Assembly: GCA_902634935.1 (NCBI GenBank)
Contig: CACPMF010000004.1
Span: 31,838 to 95,837 of the forward strand
Origin: an uncultured Pelagibacteraceae bacterium
GTDB taxonomy: Bacteria; Pseudomonadota; Alphaproteobacteria; Pelagibacterales; Pelagibacteraceae
Length of the DNA: 64,000 nt
Direction of reading: 5' to 3'
Shown: positions 37,913 to 48,125 of the stretch, piece by piece
Layout of the letters: each line of letters opens with the position of its first letter
How positions within the stretch are numbered: the stretch's first letter is position 1
Translations under genes and position numbers: made by a program
Notes under the pieces: generated by a model
What the model was told of the DNA's origin: nothing
Database searches by the model: none
The model's input: the letters and a program-made list of their open reading frames with translations, nothing else

Positions 37913-38575
37913 CTATATAATTTCAAGTAACTCACTTAAATCGTGAATTTCATCTAATGGTTGATAGTCAAGATTATCAAATATATTTTTATTCCTGTTT
38001 ACCCAAACAGAATTATATCCATAATTTCCACCCCCAGAAACATCCCATGTATTCGCACTTAAAAATAAAATTTCGTACTTTTTAATGTTGTATTTATTTA
38101 CAGGTAATTCATAAACTTTTGAGTCTGGTTTAAAAATTCCCACTTCTTCAATTGAAAAAATATCATCAAATATATTTTCTAAGTTATTATTTTTGACCAG
38201 ATTTCCCAACAAGCTAGGAGTACCGTTGGAAAGAATTGCTAACTTAAAATCTTTCTTTTTCAACTTATTTAAAGTTTCTTTAACTTCAGAAAAAGGTGAG
38301 AGCACTTTGTACAAATCTAATAAATCATTTCTCATGGAGTTATCAATTTTAAAAAATTTCATCGATTTGTCTAAACTGTCTTCAGTAATTTTCCAAAAAT
38401 CTTTATGTCTATTCATTAAACTCCTTAACCAAGTATATTCTAATTGTGTGGTTCTCCAATAATTTGCGAAATCTTCCCACTTATCACCTATTTTTCCTTT
38501 ACATTTTTCTGCAGCAGAATTGACGTCAAATAAAGTTCCATAAGCATCAAATATTATTGCTTTAATATTTTTCAT
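37913..38575 (-). CDS. Haloacid dehalogenase, type II
   Basis: 220 residues. The L-2-haloacid dehalogenase signatures are all there: FDAYGTLFDVNSAA with the nucleophile Asp, YWRTTQLEYTWLRSLM, LAILSNGTPSLL, and FLSANTWDVSGGGNYG, WVNR. The enzyme hydrolyses 2-haloalkanoic acids in other bacteria; natural substrates in the sea could be haloacetates. It sits at the head of the dehalogenase-pirin-qor run. Divergent rsmE starts 17 bp away. Confidence 0.88.
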   Translation of the reverse strand: MKNIKAIIFDAYGTLFDVNSAAEKCKGKIGDKWEDFANYWRTTQLEYTWLRSLMNRHKDFWKITEDSLDKSMKFFKIDNSMRNDLLDLYKVLSPFSEVKETLNKLKKKDFKLAILSNGTPSLLGNLVKNNNLENIFDDIFSIEEVGIFKPDSKVYELPVNKYNIKKYEILFLSANTWDVSGGGNYGYNSVWVNRNKNIFDNLDYQPLDEIHDLSELLEII

Positions 38576-38592
38576 AATTTAATTTAAATTTA

Positions 38593-39291
38593 ATGAGCAA
38601 TATTAGGTTATTTTACCCAGAAAGTTTATCAATTAATTTAGAAGGAAAATTGAATAAAGCACAATCTCATTATTTAACTAAAGTGATGAGAATTCCTATA
38701 GGTGGTAATTTTTCTTTATTTAATAAGTTTGGTGAATGGCAAACAATAATTAAAAAAATTTCAAAAAATGATTTAAATTTTAAAGTTACTAAGCAACTTA
38801 GACATGAAGAAAATGAAACTGATCTTTGGTTAGCTTTTTCTCCTATTAGATCAAATTTTTTTAATTTCATGATTCAAAAAGCAACAGAATTAGGTGTAAC
38901 AAAATTCATTCCAGTAATTACAGAAAGGACTGTTGTAAGAAACATAAATTATGAAAGACTAATAAAAATTGTTACAGAAGCTTCAGAACAAAGTAACAGA
39001 TTAAGTATTCCTGAGATAGATAAAATACAAAAATTAGATGAGTTTATTGAAAATAATAAAGATTTAAATCTTATATTTGGAGATTTAAATTCAGATAATA
39101 AAAAATTAAAAATAAATAACAAAAAACTTTTATGTATTTTAATTGGCCCCGAAGGTGATTACACTGAGGTCGAGAGAGAAAAGATTCTTAAATATAGTGG
39201 AACACAATCAATAAAATTGGGTCATAACATTCTTCGAACTGAAACTGCAGTTATATCCGCTTTATCTGTGATCAATTTTCTAAAAAATTGA
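38593..39291 (+). CDS. rsmE: 16S rRNA (uracil1498-N3)-methyltransferase RsmE
   Basis: 232 residues of the SPOUT class. AFSPIRSNFFNFMIQKATELGVTKFIPVITERTVV and IGPEGDYTEVEREKI followed by LRTETAVISALSVI are diagnostic. RsmE methylates U1498 of 16S rRNA. It precedes the cox operon by about 60 bp. Confidence 0.95.
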   Translation: MSNIRLFYPESLSINLEGKLNKAQSHYLTKVMRIPIGGNFSLFNKFGEWQTIIKKISKNDLNFKVTKQLRHEENETDLWLAFSPIRSNFFNFMIQKATELGVTKFIPVITERTVVRNINYERLIKIVTEASEQSNRLSIPEIDKIQKLDEFIENNKDLNLIFGDLNSDNKKLKINNKKLLCILIGPEGDYTEVEREKILKYSGTQSIKLGHNILRTETAVISALSVINFLKN

Positions 39292-39350
39292 TAAATTGTC
39301 GCGAAATCTCTAGTGTTTTTTTATATTTTTGGCTTTATAAACTTTTGAAA

Positions 39351-40163
39351 ATGAAAAAATTCATAACAACTTTATTAACCTCATTGATTTCATTACCTGC
39401 TTTTGCCAATCAACCGGAGAAGTGGCAATTGAGTTTTCAAGAGCCTGCATCTCAGACAATGAGAGATATTGTGTGGTTCCACGACTATATGTTGCTTCCA
39501 ATTATTGTTGCAATAAGTGCGTTTGTGTTGTTTCTGATGTTATATGTGATGGTGAGATTTAGAGAGTCTAGAAATCCTAATCCGTCAAAAAGAACTCATA
39601 ATGTTGCAGTGGAAATAATTTGGACATTGGTTCCATGTTTAATTCTAATAGTGATGGCTGTTCCATCATTTAAGGTTTTGTATTCTCAAGATACAATTCC
39701 AAAAGCGGATGTAACTATTAAAGCAATTGGATATCAGTGGTACTGGGGCTATGAATATCCGGATGAAAATATAATTTTTGACTCATACATGATTGAAGAA
39801 GAGGATTTAAAAGAGGGTCAACCAAGACTACTAGCAGTTGATAACGTTGTAGTGGTGCCAGTAAATAAAGTTGTAAAAGTGTTAATAACAGCAAATGATG
39901 TATTGCATGCATGGGCATTACCTTCATTTGGAGTTAAAAGAGACGCAATGCCAGGAAGAATTAATGAAACATGGTTTAAAGCAGAAAAAGTTGGAACATA
40001 CTATGGTCAATGTTCAGAATTATGCGGAATAAAGCACGCATTTATGCCAATTGAAGTAAGAGTAGTTTCTGATGAGGACTATCAAGCGTGGTTGTCAGAT
40101 GCGAAAATAAAGTTTGCAAAAGACGAAAGTTTAATTAATAAAAATTTAATAGCGAGTAATTAA
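39351..40163 (+). CDS. ctaC: Cytochrome c oxidase subunit II
   Basis: 270 residues from the ATG at 39351; the track's start at 39288 adds a sequence that overlaps rsmE and precedes a clean signal peptide (MKKFITTLLTSLISLPAFA), so I reject it. Two membrane helices follow, then a cupredoxin domain with the CuA ligands: HAWALPSFG, GTYYGQCSELCGIKHAFMPI. YQWYWGYEYP is the electron entry aromatic motif. It accepts electrons from cytochrome c in the aa3-type terminal oxidase. Confidence 0.97.
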   Translation: MKKFITTLLTSLISLPAFANQPEKWQLSFQEPASQTMRDIVWFHDYMLLPIIVAISAFVLFLMLYVMVRFRESRNPNPSKRTHNVAVEIIWTLVPCLILIVMAVPSFKVLYSQDTIPKADVTIKAIGYQWYWGYEYPDENIIFDSYMIEEEDLKEGQPRLLAVDNVVVVPVNKVVKVLITANDVLHAWALPSFGVKRDAMPGRINETWFKAEKVGTYYGQCSELCGIKHAFMPIEVRVVSDEDYQAWLSDAKIKFAKDESLINKNLIASN

Positions 40164-41801
<1,638 letters not shown>

Positions 41802-41828
41802 ATTCTAGTAAAAATATATAATATTAAA

Positions 41829-42737
41829 ATGCAGTCTACTATCTTAAGAGAAAAAAGATCTAATACAGATATTGGAATTATCTCAGAGCTAATAAAGCTC
41901 ATGAAGCCAAGAGTAATGTCTTTAGTAATATTTACTTGTGCAGTTGGTTTGCTAACAGCTCCAAATTCCATACCTTTCACTCAGGCAGCTATTGGTATTC
42001 TCATAGTGGCCATTGGGGCAGGTGCAGCAGGTGCATTGAACATGTGGTACGAGGCTGATCTTGATAAATTAATGACTAGGACATGTTTAAGACCAATTCC
42101 ACGAGGCAAACTTAATAGAGCTCAGGCTTTATACTTTGGAACAACATTATCTATTATTTCTGTCTTTAGCTTATATTATTTTACTAATGCTATTTCAGCT
42201 TTCTTACTGTTTTTTACAATTTTCTTTTATTTGTTTATTTATACAATTTGGTTAAAGAGAAGAACTCCCCAAAATATAGTAATTGGAGGAGCAGCAGGTG
42301 CATTACCACCTGTTATTGGATGGACCATAGCAACAAACTCTTTATCAATTGAACCTTTAGTTTTTTTTCTAATAATTTTTGTTTGGACACCATCTCATTT
42401 TTGGGCCCTAAGCCTTTATAAGGCTAAAGACTACAAAAAGGCAAAAATTCCAATGTTGCCAATTACTAATGGAATTGAAAACACAAAAAAGAATATATTT
42501 ATATATTCATTGCTAATGTTACCAACAGTGGTTTTTCCATATGCGATTGGATTTACATCAGAATTATTTCTTACATTTGGATTGACCTTGACTATTTATT
42601 ATAATTATCTTTGCTTTAAACTTTATAATTATAAAAAAAATAAATTTGAGATCAAAATTGCAAAACAAATTTTTGCTTACTCAATATTTTACTTATTTTT
42701 AATTTTTGTGTTATTTTTAATAGATAAACTTATTTAA
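41829..42737 (+). CDS. ctaB: Protoheme IX farnesyltransferase (heme O synthase)
   Basis: 302 residues, a UbiA-superfamily membrane prenyltransferase that adds a farnesyl group to heme b to make heme o, the precursor of heme a. NMWYEADLDKLMTRTCLRPIPRG is the first Asp-rich region and WTPSHFWALSLYKAKDYKKAKIPMLP the second conserved block. It sits between ctaD and the Cox11 gene, and overlaps the next small ORF by one base (TAATG). Confidence 0.96.
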   Translation: MQSTILREKRSNTDIGIISELIKLMKPRVMSLVIFTCAVGLLTAPNSIPFTQAAIGILIVAIGAGAAGALNMWYEADLDKLMTRTCLRPIPRGKLNRAQALYFGTTLSIISVFSLYYFTNAISAFLLFFTIFFYLFIYTIWLKRRTPQNIVIGGAAGALPPVIGWTIATNSLSIEPLVFFLIIFVWTPSHFWALSLYKAKDYKKAKIPMLPITNGIENTKKNIFIYSLLMLPTVVFPYAIGFTSELFLTFGLTLTIYYNYLCFKLYNYKKNKFEIKIAKQIFAYSIFYLFLIFVLFLIDKLI

Positions 42738-42859
42738 TGATAAGAGACGAAAAAACAAAAAAGAAAAATTTATGGACCGCGCTAGGTCTTGTAATTTTTA
42801 TAGTGATATTATTTGTTTTTACTTTATATAACGTAGGTGTCTTTGAGAGATCAATATGA
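42737..42859 (+). CDS. CoxF-like small membrane protein of the cox operon
   Basis: A 40-residue ORF not in the track: MIRDEKTKKKNLWTAL, a single hydrophobic helix (LVIFIVILFVFTLY) and a short tail NVGVFERSI. It starts in the ctaB stop (TAATG) and stops inside the start of the Cox11 gene (ATGA), so it is clearly translationally coupled. A tiny single-helix protein at this place is common in alphaproteobacterial cox operons and is sometimes named CoxF. Role is presumably in oxidase assembly, but this is unproven. Confidence 0.75.
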   Translation: MIRDEKTKKKNLWTALGLVIFIVILFVFTLYNVGVFERSI

Positions 42860-43404
42860 TAAAAAAAAATACATTAACACCTCTTTTGTTAGCTGGAATA
42901 TTTGTTTTTATGTTAGGATTATCATTTGCTGCAGTACCACTTTATGATTTGTTTTGTAGGGTAACAGGATTTGGAGGCACTACCCAAATCTCTAAAGAGG
43001 CACCAAAGATAGTATTAGATAAAATAGTAAATGTAAGGCTTGATACAAACGTGAATTCCCAGTTAGATTGGGATTTTGCAGTTAATGAAAAAACTTTGGA
43101 TGTAAAACCAGGCAAAGTTTATAAAATCAAATTTAATGTCGAAAATTTGGGTGATCAACCTTCGTCCGCAGTTGCAAGCTACAATGTTTCCCCTTCGTCC
43201 TTTGGTCAGTATTTTAATAAATTAGGCTGTTTTTGTTTTGAAAAACAGACACTTAAACCTGGAGAAAAGGCATCCTATGATTTAGTATTTTATCTAGACC
43301 CTGAATTAGTAAACGACCCAAAAACTAAAAATATAGAGGATGTTACTATGTCCTATACTTTTTTCTCCTCTGACTACTATAAATTTGAGAAAAACGAGAG
43401 TTAA
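42856..43404 (+). CDS. ctaG: Cytochrome c oxidase assembly protein CtaG/Cox11
   Basis: 182 residues with one N-terminal membrane helix and a periplasmic copper-binding domain. FAAVPLYDLFCRVTGFGGT and FGQYFNKLGCFCFEKQTLKPGE, including the CFCF copper site, identify Cox11. It delivers copper to the CuB site of subunit I. It is coupled to the upstream small ORF by ATGA and lies 2 bp before ctaE. Confidence 0.96.
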   Translation: MIKKNTLTPLLLAGIFVFMLGLSFAAVPLYDLFCRVTGFGGTTQISKEAPKIVLDKIVNVRLDTNVNSQLDWDFAVNEKTLDVKPGKVYKIKFNVENLGDQPSSAVASYNVSPSSFGQYFNKLGCFCFEKQTLKPGEKASYDLVFYLDPELVNDPKTKNIEDVTMSYTFFSSDYYKFEKNES

Positions 43405-43406
43405 AA

Positions 43407-44195
43407 ATGTCCTCAGCTCAAAAGCATGATTATCACTTAGTTGACCCTAGTCCGTGGCCAATTGCTACTTCTTTCGCTACATTAATTACTGCACTGGGAA
43501 CAGTTTATTATTTGCATACACAAGCAATGTGGGCAATGTTGCTTGGATTTGCTCTTTTAATTTATTGTGCATTTATGTGGTTCCGAGATGTTGTTATTGA
43601 GGCCGAGCACCAAGGCCATCACACTCCAGTTGTACAACTCCATCATAGATATGGAATGACTTTATTCATTGCCTCTGAGGTAATGTTTTTTGTTGCTTGG
43701 TTCTGGGCTTACTTTGATGCAAGTTTATTTCCGAATGAATTTACTGGTAACGTTTGGCCACCAAAAGATATCGAAACATTTGATCCATGGGATATTCCTC
43801 TTATAAATACTTTAGTTCTTCTTTTATCAGGTACAACAGTTACATGGGCTCATCACTCTTTACTAGAAGGTGATAGAAAAGGATTTATTAATGGTCTAAT
43901 TTGTACAGTTGCTCTAGGAGCATTCTTCACTCTTTTACAAATATATGAATATCAACATGCTTCATTTAGTTTTTCAGGTCATATTTATGGAGCAACTTTT
44001 TACATGGCTACAGGCTTTCATGGTTTTCATGTGGTTGTTGGAACAATCTTCCTAGCAGTGTGTCTATGGAGGGGAAAACTGGGTCATTTTACAAAAGAAC
44101 ATCACTTTGGTTTTGAGGCAGCAGCTTGGTATTGGCACTTTGTCGATGTGGTATGGTTATTTTTATTTGCAGCCATATACATTTGGGGAAGTTAA
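43407..44195 (+). CDS. ctaE: Cytochrome c oxidase subunit III
   Basis: 262 residues with seven membrane helices. HDYHLVDPSPWPIATS at the N-terminus, RYGMTLFIASEVMFFVAWFWAYFDASLFP, and TGFHGFHVVVGTIFL and WYWHFVDVVWLFLF near the C-terminus are the family blocks. Subunit III stabilises the core oxidase and its turnover. Confidence 0.98.
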   Translation: MSSAQKHDYHLVDPSPWPIATSFATLITALGTVYYLHTQAMWAMLLGFALLIYCAFMWFRDVVIEAEHQGHHTPVVQLHHRYGMTLFIASEVMFFVAWFWAYFDASLFPNEFTGNVWPPKDIETFDPWDIPLINTLVLLLSGTTVTWAHHSLLEGDRKGFINGLICTVALGAFFTLLQIYEYQHASFSFSGHIYGATFYMATGFHGFHVVVGTIFLAVCLWRGKLGHFTKEHHFGFEAAAWYWHFVDVVWLFLFAAIYIWGS

Positions 44196-44201
44196 AATCG
44201 T

Positions 44202-44855
44202 TTGAAAAACAAGTTATCGTTTTCATTATTTGTATATTTTTTTATTTTAGTTTTTTTAGCCCTAGGTACTTGGCAAATTATAAGATTAAACTGGAAACTT
44301 GAATTAATAAACTCAATCGAAAAATCTTTAAAAAGTGAACCAATAGAGTTTAACGGTAGCAATCCAACTAATTTTAAAAAAATTAAATTTGAAGGAATAT
44401 TAGATAATTCAAAAATCATTTATTTGTATAGTTTAAGTGAAAAAGGAGAGCCAGGTTTTGATATTGTCAATCCAATAAGTATCAATAATAAAAGTTATTT
44501 GATTAATCGTGGATGGATTCCTAGAGACTTTAAATCAAAAAAATACTTTTCAGATAAAAGCAAGTTCGAGGGGATTTTGAAACTAAAAAGTAAATTTAAT
44601 TATTTTAAGCCAGATAATGATTTGAACAAGAACTATTGGTTTACATTAAAAGATGAGGATTTATTAAATTATACTGGTAAACAATTTTCTCCATTTATTA
44701 TAAACAATATCAGTAAGCAAGAAGGAATTTATCCAAAGTCAAAACAAGTGGGAGCCAATATTTCCAACAACCACTTAAAATATGCATTAACTTGGTTTTC
44801 ATTAGCCGTTTCTATATTTTTAATATATTTATATTTCAGAAAAAAAAATTACTGA
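44202..44855 (+). CDS. SURF1 family heme a insertion factor
   Basis: 217 residues from a TTG start at 44202, with a membrane helix at each end. ALGTWQIIRLNWKLELI, GEPGFDIVNPI, INRGWIPRDFK and HLKYALTWFSLAVSIFLIYLYFR match SURF1. SURF1 supplies heme a to subunit I. The TTG start is 6 bp after ctaE's stop. Its TGA overlaps the thrC ATG (TGATG). Confidence 0.9.
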   Translation: MKNKLSFSLFVYFFILVFLALGTWQIIRLNWKLELINSIEKSLKSEPIEFNGSNPTNFKKIKFEGILDNSKIIYLYSLSEKGEPGFDIVNPISINNKSYLINRGWIPRDFKSKKYFSDKSKFEGILKLKSKFNYFKPDNDLNKNYWFTLKDEDLLNYTGKQFSPFIINNISKQEGIYPKSKQVGANISNNHLKYALTWFSLAVSIFLIYLYFRKKNY

Positions 44856-46228
44856 TGGAATATATTAGTACTAGAAATAATTCAGATCATTTCTCATTTA
44901 AAAACGTTTTTCTTAAAGGTTTAGCAGATGATGGTGGTCTATTTGTGCCCAAATCAATTAAACCATTTAGTAAGGAAGAATTAATCAAACTTAGCAGCCT
45001 TAAATACAATGAATTAGCAGCTGAAATTATTTTCCCATTTATTGGAAATTTTATGACAAAAAAAGAATTATCTTTCCTAATATCTAAATCTTACTCACTT
45101 TTTAGATGTGAAGATGTTGTAAAAATCTCTGAGTTAGGAAAATTTAAAATTTTGGAATTGTTTCATGGTCCAACACTCGCTTTCAAGGATATTGCGATGC
45201 AATTGATAGGTAATTTCTACCAATATCACTTAGAAAATGCAGAGAAAAAAATTAATATTATTGTAGCAACTTCAGGAGATACAGGGGCTGCAGCTATTGA
45301 TGCATTAAAAGGCAAAAGTAATCTTAATGTTTTTGTATTGCATCCTCACAATAAAATTTCACCTGTTCAGAGACGATTGATGACAATTCATGAAGAAAGA
45401 AATGTTTTTAATATCGCAATTGAGGGTAACTTTGATGATTGTCAAAATTTAGTAAAAGCTATGTTCAATGATCAAAATTTTTCAAATAAGATCAACATGT
45501 CAGGAGTAAACTCAATTAATTGGGCAAGAATAATAGCTCAAGCCGTTTATTACTTTTATGCGTATTTTAAAACAGGTAATGGACAACCTTTATCATTTTC
45601 TGTTCCAACAGGTAATTTTGGAGATATTTATGCTGGTTACTTGGCAAAAAAACTTGGCCTACCTGTCGACAAACTTATAGTAGCAACAAATAAAAACGAT
45701 ATTCTTCATAGAGCAATCTCTGGAGGTGATTATACTCAAAAGAAAGTTGAAGAAACAAATACTCCTAGTATGGATATTCAGATAGCAAGTAACTTTGAAA
45801 GACTTTTATATGATGTGAAAGACTGTAATTCTGAATTTACGAAAGATGTTATGAGTAAAATAAAAATTAATGAATATAAAATTGATAATACTGACTTAGA
45901 GAAGATTAAAAGAAATTTTATCTCTGAAATGTTAGATGAAAATGAGACTGTTGAAATGATAAAAGATATCCATGAAAAATATCAAATAGTAGTTGATCCT
46001 CACACTGCAGTTGGAATTGGAGCTGCAAAAAAACTAGAATTAGAAAAAAACTGTGTTGTATTGTCAACAGCTCATCCATGTAAATTTCCAAAAGCAATAG
46101 AGGACGCAATCTCAAAAACTGAAAAACTACCAGAAAGCCTAAGATATGTTTATGATAGGGAGGAAAAATTTGATGTCTTATCAAATGATTTAGAAAAAGT
46201 TAAAAATTATGTAATAAATTCAATATGA
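44855..46228 (+). CDS. thrC: Threonine synthase
   Basis: 457 residues from the ATG at 44855 (MEYISTRNN); the longer ORF start in the track lies inside SURF1. PLP enzyme making threonine from O-phosphohomoserine. GPTLAFKDIAMQL contains the PLP Lys, ATSGDTGAAAIDAL binds the cofactor phosphate, and GNFGDIYAGYLAKKLGLP the substrate region. It is the YRR/class II form found in proteobacteria. Homoserine kinase thrB lies 1 kb away on the other strand. Confidence 0.96.
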   Translation: MEYISTRNNSDHFSFKNVFLKGLADDGGLFVPKSIKPFSKEELIKLSSLKYNELAAEIIFPFIGNFMTKKELSFLISKSYSLFRCEDVVKISELGKFKILELFHGPTLAFKDIAMQLIGNFYQYHLENAEKKINIIVATSGDTGAAAIDALKGKSNLNVFVLHPHNKISPVQRRLMTIHEERNVFNIAIEGNFDDCQNLVKAMFNDQNFSNKINMSGVNSINWARIIAQAVYYFYAYFKTGNGQPLSFSVPTGNFGDIYAGYLAKKLGLPVDKLIVATNKNDILHRAISGGDYTQKKVEETNTPSMDIQIASNFERLLYDVKDCNSEFTKDVMSKIKINEYKIDNTDLEKIKRNFISEMLDENETVEMIKDIHEKYQIVVDPHTAVGIGAAKKLELEKNCVVLSTAHPCKFPKAIEDAISKTEKLPESLRYVYDREEKFDVLSNDLEKVKNYVINSI

Positions 46229-46710
46229 AAATTGAAATAAAAGATCAAATTCCTGATACTGAAATTTTCCATCTAGTAGAGGGTGAGCCAAGAATAAGCA
46301 AAATTAAAGAAATACTTGGCACAGGCAAAATTATTCTATTTGGGCTACCTGGTGCTTTTACTTCAACCTGTTCCAAATTTCACCTTCCAGGTTATGTGGC
46401 AAATGCAGATAAATTAAAACAGAAAGGAATACAAAAAATATTTTGTATATCTGTTAATGATCCATACGTTATGGATGCTTGGGGACAAGCTCATAACATT
46501 GCAAATAAAATAACAATGTTATCTGATCCTTATTTATCATTTACAAAGGCAATCGGTGCAGAAGTTGATAGAAATTCTAGAGGTATGGGAATAAGATCAA
46601 ATCGATATTCTATGGTGATCGAGAACTTGCAAGTATCAAATATTCAAGTTGAAAAAGAGACTAAAGAATGTGGTTTATCTTCAGCAGAGGGTATTCTAGA
46701 TATATTATAA
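46225..46710 (+). CDS. Peroxiredoxin (Prx5-like)
   Basis: 161 residues of the AhpC/TSA superfamily, Prx5 subgroup: ILFGLPGAFTSTCSKFHLPGYV with the peroxidatic Cys, ISVNDPYVMDAWG and LSDPYLSFTKAIGAEVD. It reduces hydrogen peroxide and organic peroxides, useful beside a respiratory operon. A further Cys lies near the C-terminus (KECGLSSAEGI). It starts inside the thrC stop (ATGA). Confidence 0.93.
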   Translation: MKIEIKDQIPDTEIFHLVEGEPRISKIKEILGTGKIILFGLPGAFTSTCSKFHLPGYVANADKLKQKGIQKIFCISVNDPYVMDAWGQAHNIANKITMLSDPYLSFTKAIGAEVDRNSRGMGIRSNRYSMVIENLQVSNIQVEKETKECGLSSAEGILDIL

Positions 46711-46737
46711 ATTGGATTTAAGTTCTCTTTTAGGCAC

Positions 46738-47160
46738 TTAGATATTTGCTGAAGTTCTTGCCAATAAATCCACCTCATTGTTAAGCTTATCTGATGAGTG
46801 AGCTTTTACCCAGCTCCATTTTATTTCAAAAGAGTTTGATAAACTATCTAATTCAGTCCAAAGTTCTTTATTTTTCACTTCCTTTTTATTAGCTGTTTTC
46901 CATCCATTTTTTTTCCAATTATGTATCCATTCAGTAATCCCTGATTTTACATATTTAGAATCTGTAAATATTTGAACTTTGCTACCTTTTGCAATTCTTT
47001 TTAAAGCTTTAATCGGAGCAAGTAATTCCATTTGGTTGTTTGTTGAATCTTTTTTACTACCTTTAATTTTAGTTTTATTTCCATTTTCAATTATTATCGC
47101 AGCCCAACCGCCATTCCCTGGGTTTCCAATACAAGAGCCATCTGTATAGATTTTTATCAT
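46738..47160 (-). CDS. rnhA: Ribonuclease HI
   Basis: 140 residues from the ATG at 47160, which overlaps the thrB stop as TAATG; the TTG at 47166 in the track is less likely. The four catalytic acids are in IYTDGSCIGNPG (Asp), NNQMELLAPIKAL (Glu), IFTDSKYV (Asp) and NEVDLLART (Asp), with TSHWVKAHS-type KWSWVKAHSSD. It cleaves RNA in RNA-DNA hybrids. Confidence 0.96.
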   Translation of the reverse strand: MIKIYTDGSCIGNPGNGGWAAIIIENGNKTKIKGSKKDSTNNQMELLAPIKALKRIAKGSKVQIFTDSKYVKSGITEWIHNWKKNGWKTANKKEVKNKELWTELDSLSNSFEIKWSWVKAHSSDKLNNEVDLLARTSANI

Positions 47161-48125
47161 TAGCAATAATCTTTAAATGAATTTAAATTTTTATGAAAAT
47201 CAAGTTTTTGAATATATTCTTTTGGATCTTTAATTTTGATAATAGCTGTTTTGGGTGTGTTTAAATAATCATAAGATCTTGTGAGTAAGTACCTTAAAGC
47301 CGAGCCCTTACAAAGTGTATTAAAACTATTTTTCTCTAATTTCGTTAATTTTCTGACCGATTGATATCCTTTCAATAAATTTGAAGATTTATTCCTATTC
47401 ATAATAAATTTATTATTTTTTTTATTGAAGCATAAAGCATTCACACATATTGCAAGATCATATGCATAGTAATCATTAGAAGAAAAATAAAAATCAATAA
47501 AACCATGAAAGCGACCTTTATAAAAAAATATATTATCAATAAATAAGTCTCCATGAATAATTCCTGTCGGAAGTTTTTTTGGCCAAAGTTTTTTAATTTG
47601 AATATAATCTATTTTCATATTTTCAGTTAAATCCTTAAATTTTTTATTTATTTTTCTACTAATTTTTTTCAAAAGAGTTCCCCATGAATTAACTGAAAGT
47701 GAATTTTTGCGAAATATTCTTAATTTTTTAGATGAGTTGTGCAATCTTGCAATATTTTTTCCTATGACAAAGCATTCTTTAGAATTTAAACTTTTCTTAT
47801 CTTTTCCTTCTAAGAAGGTTACCAAACATGCATTTTTACCTTTTAACTTAAATAAATATTTACCCTTTTTAGTTTCAACTGGTTTTGGACACTTTATTTT
47901 AGATTTTGAAAGACCCGACATAAGTTTCATAAAAAAAGGTAGATCTATTGAGTCAACTCTCTTCTCAAAAATAGTTAATATAAACTTTCTTTTTTTTGAT
48001 TTGATAAGATAATTTGTATTCTCAATACCTTTTTTAATACCACTATAATTTAATATTTTTCCAATACTAAAATTTTTCTCAATTAGATTTATTTCATCTA
48101 AACTTATTTTTGTGAAGACTGCCAT
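47160..48125 (-). CDS. thrB: Homoserine kinase, aminoglycoside-phosphotransferase type
   Basis: 321 residues of the APH-like (type II) homoserine kinase used by many alphaproteobacteria and pseudomonads. The catalytic loop is TGIIHGDLFIDNIFF and the metal-binding block is GFIDFYFSSNDYYAYDLAICVNALCF; the N-terminal NYSGIKKGIENTNYLI is typical. It makes O-phosphohomoserine for thrC. Single-base overlaps with ispH and rnhA show tight packing. Confidence 0.92.
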   Translation of the reverse strand: MAVFTKISLDEINLIEKNFSIGKILNYSGIKKGIENTNYLIKSKKRKFILTIFEKRVDSIDLPFFMKLMSGLSKSKIKCPKPVETKKGKYLFKLKGKNACLVTFLEGKDKKSLNSKECFVIGKNIARLHNSSKKLRIFRKNSLSVNSWGTLLKKISRKINKKFKDLTENMKIDYIQIKKLWPKKLPTGIIHGDLFIDNIFFYKGRFHGFIDFYFSSNDYYAYDLAICVNALCFNKKNNKFIMNRNKSSNLLKGYQSVRKLTKLEKNSFNTLCKGSALRYLLTRSYDYLNTPKTAIIKIKDPKEYIQKLDFHKNLNSFKDYC

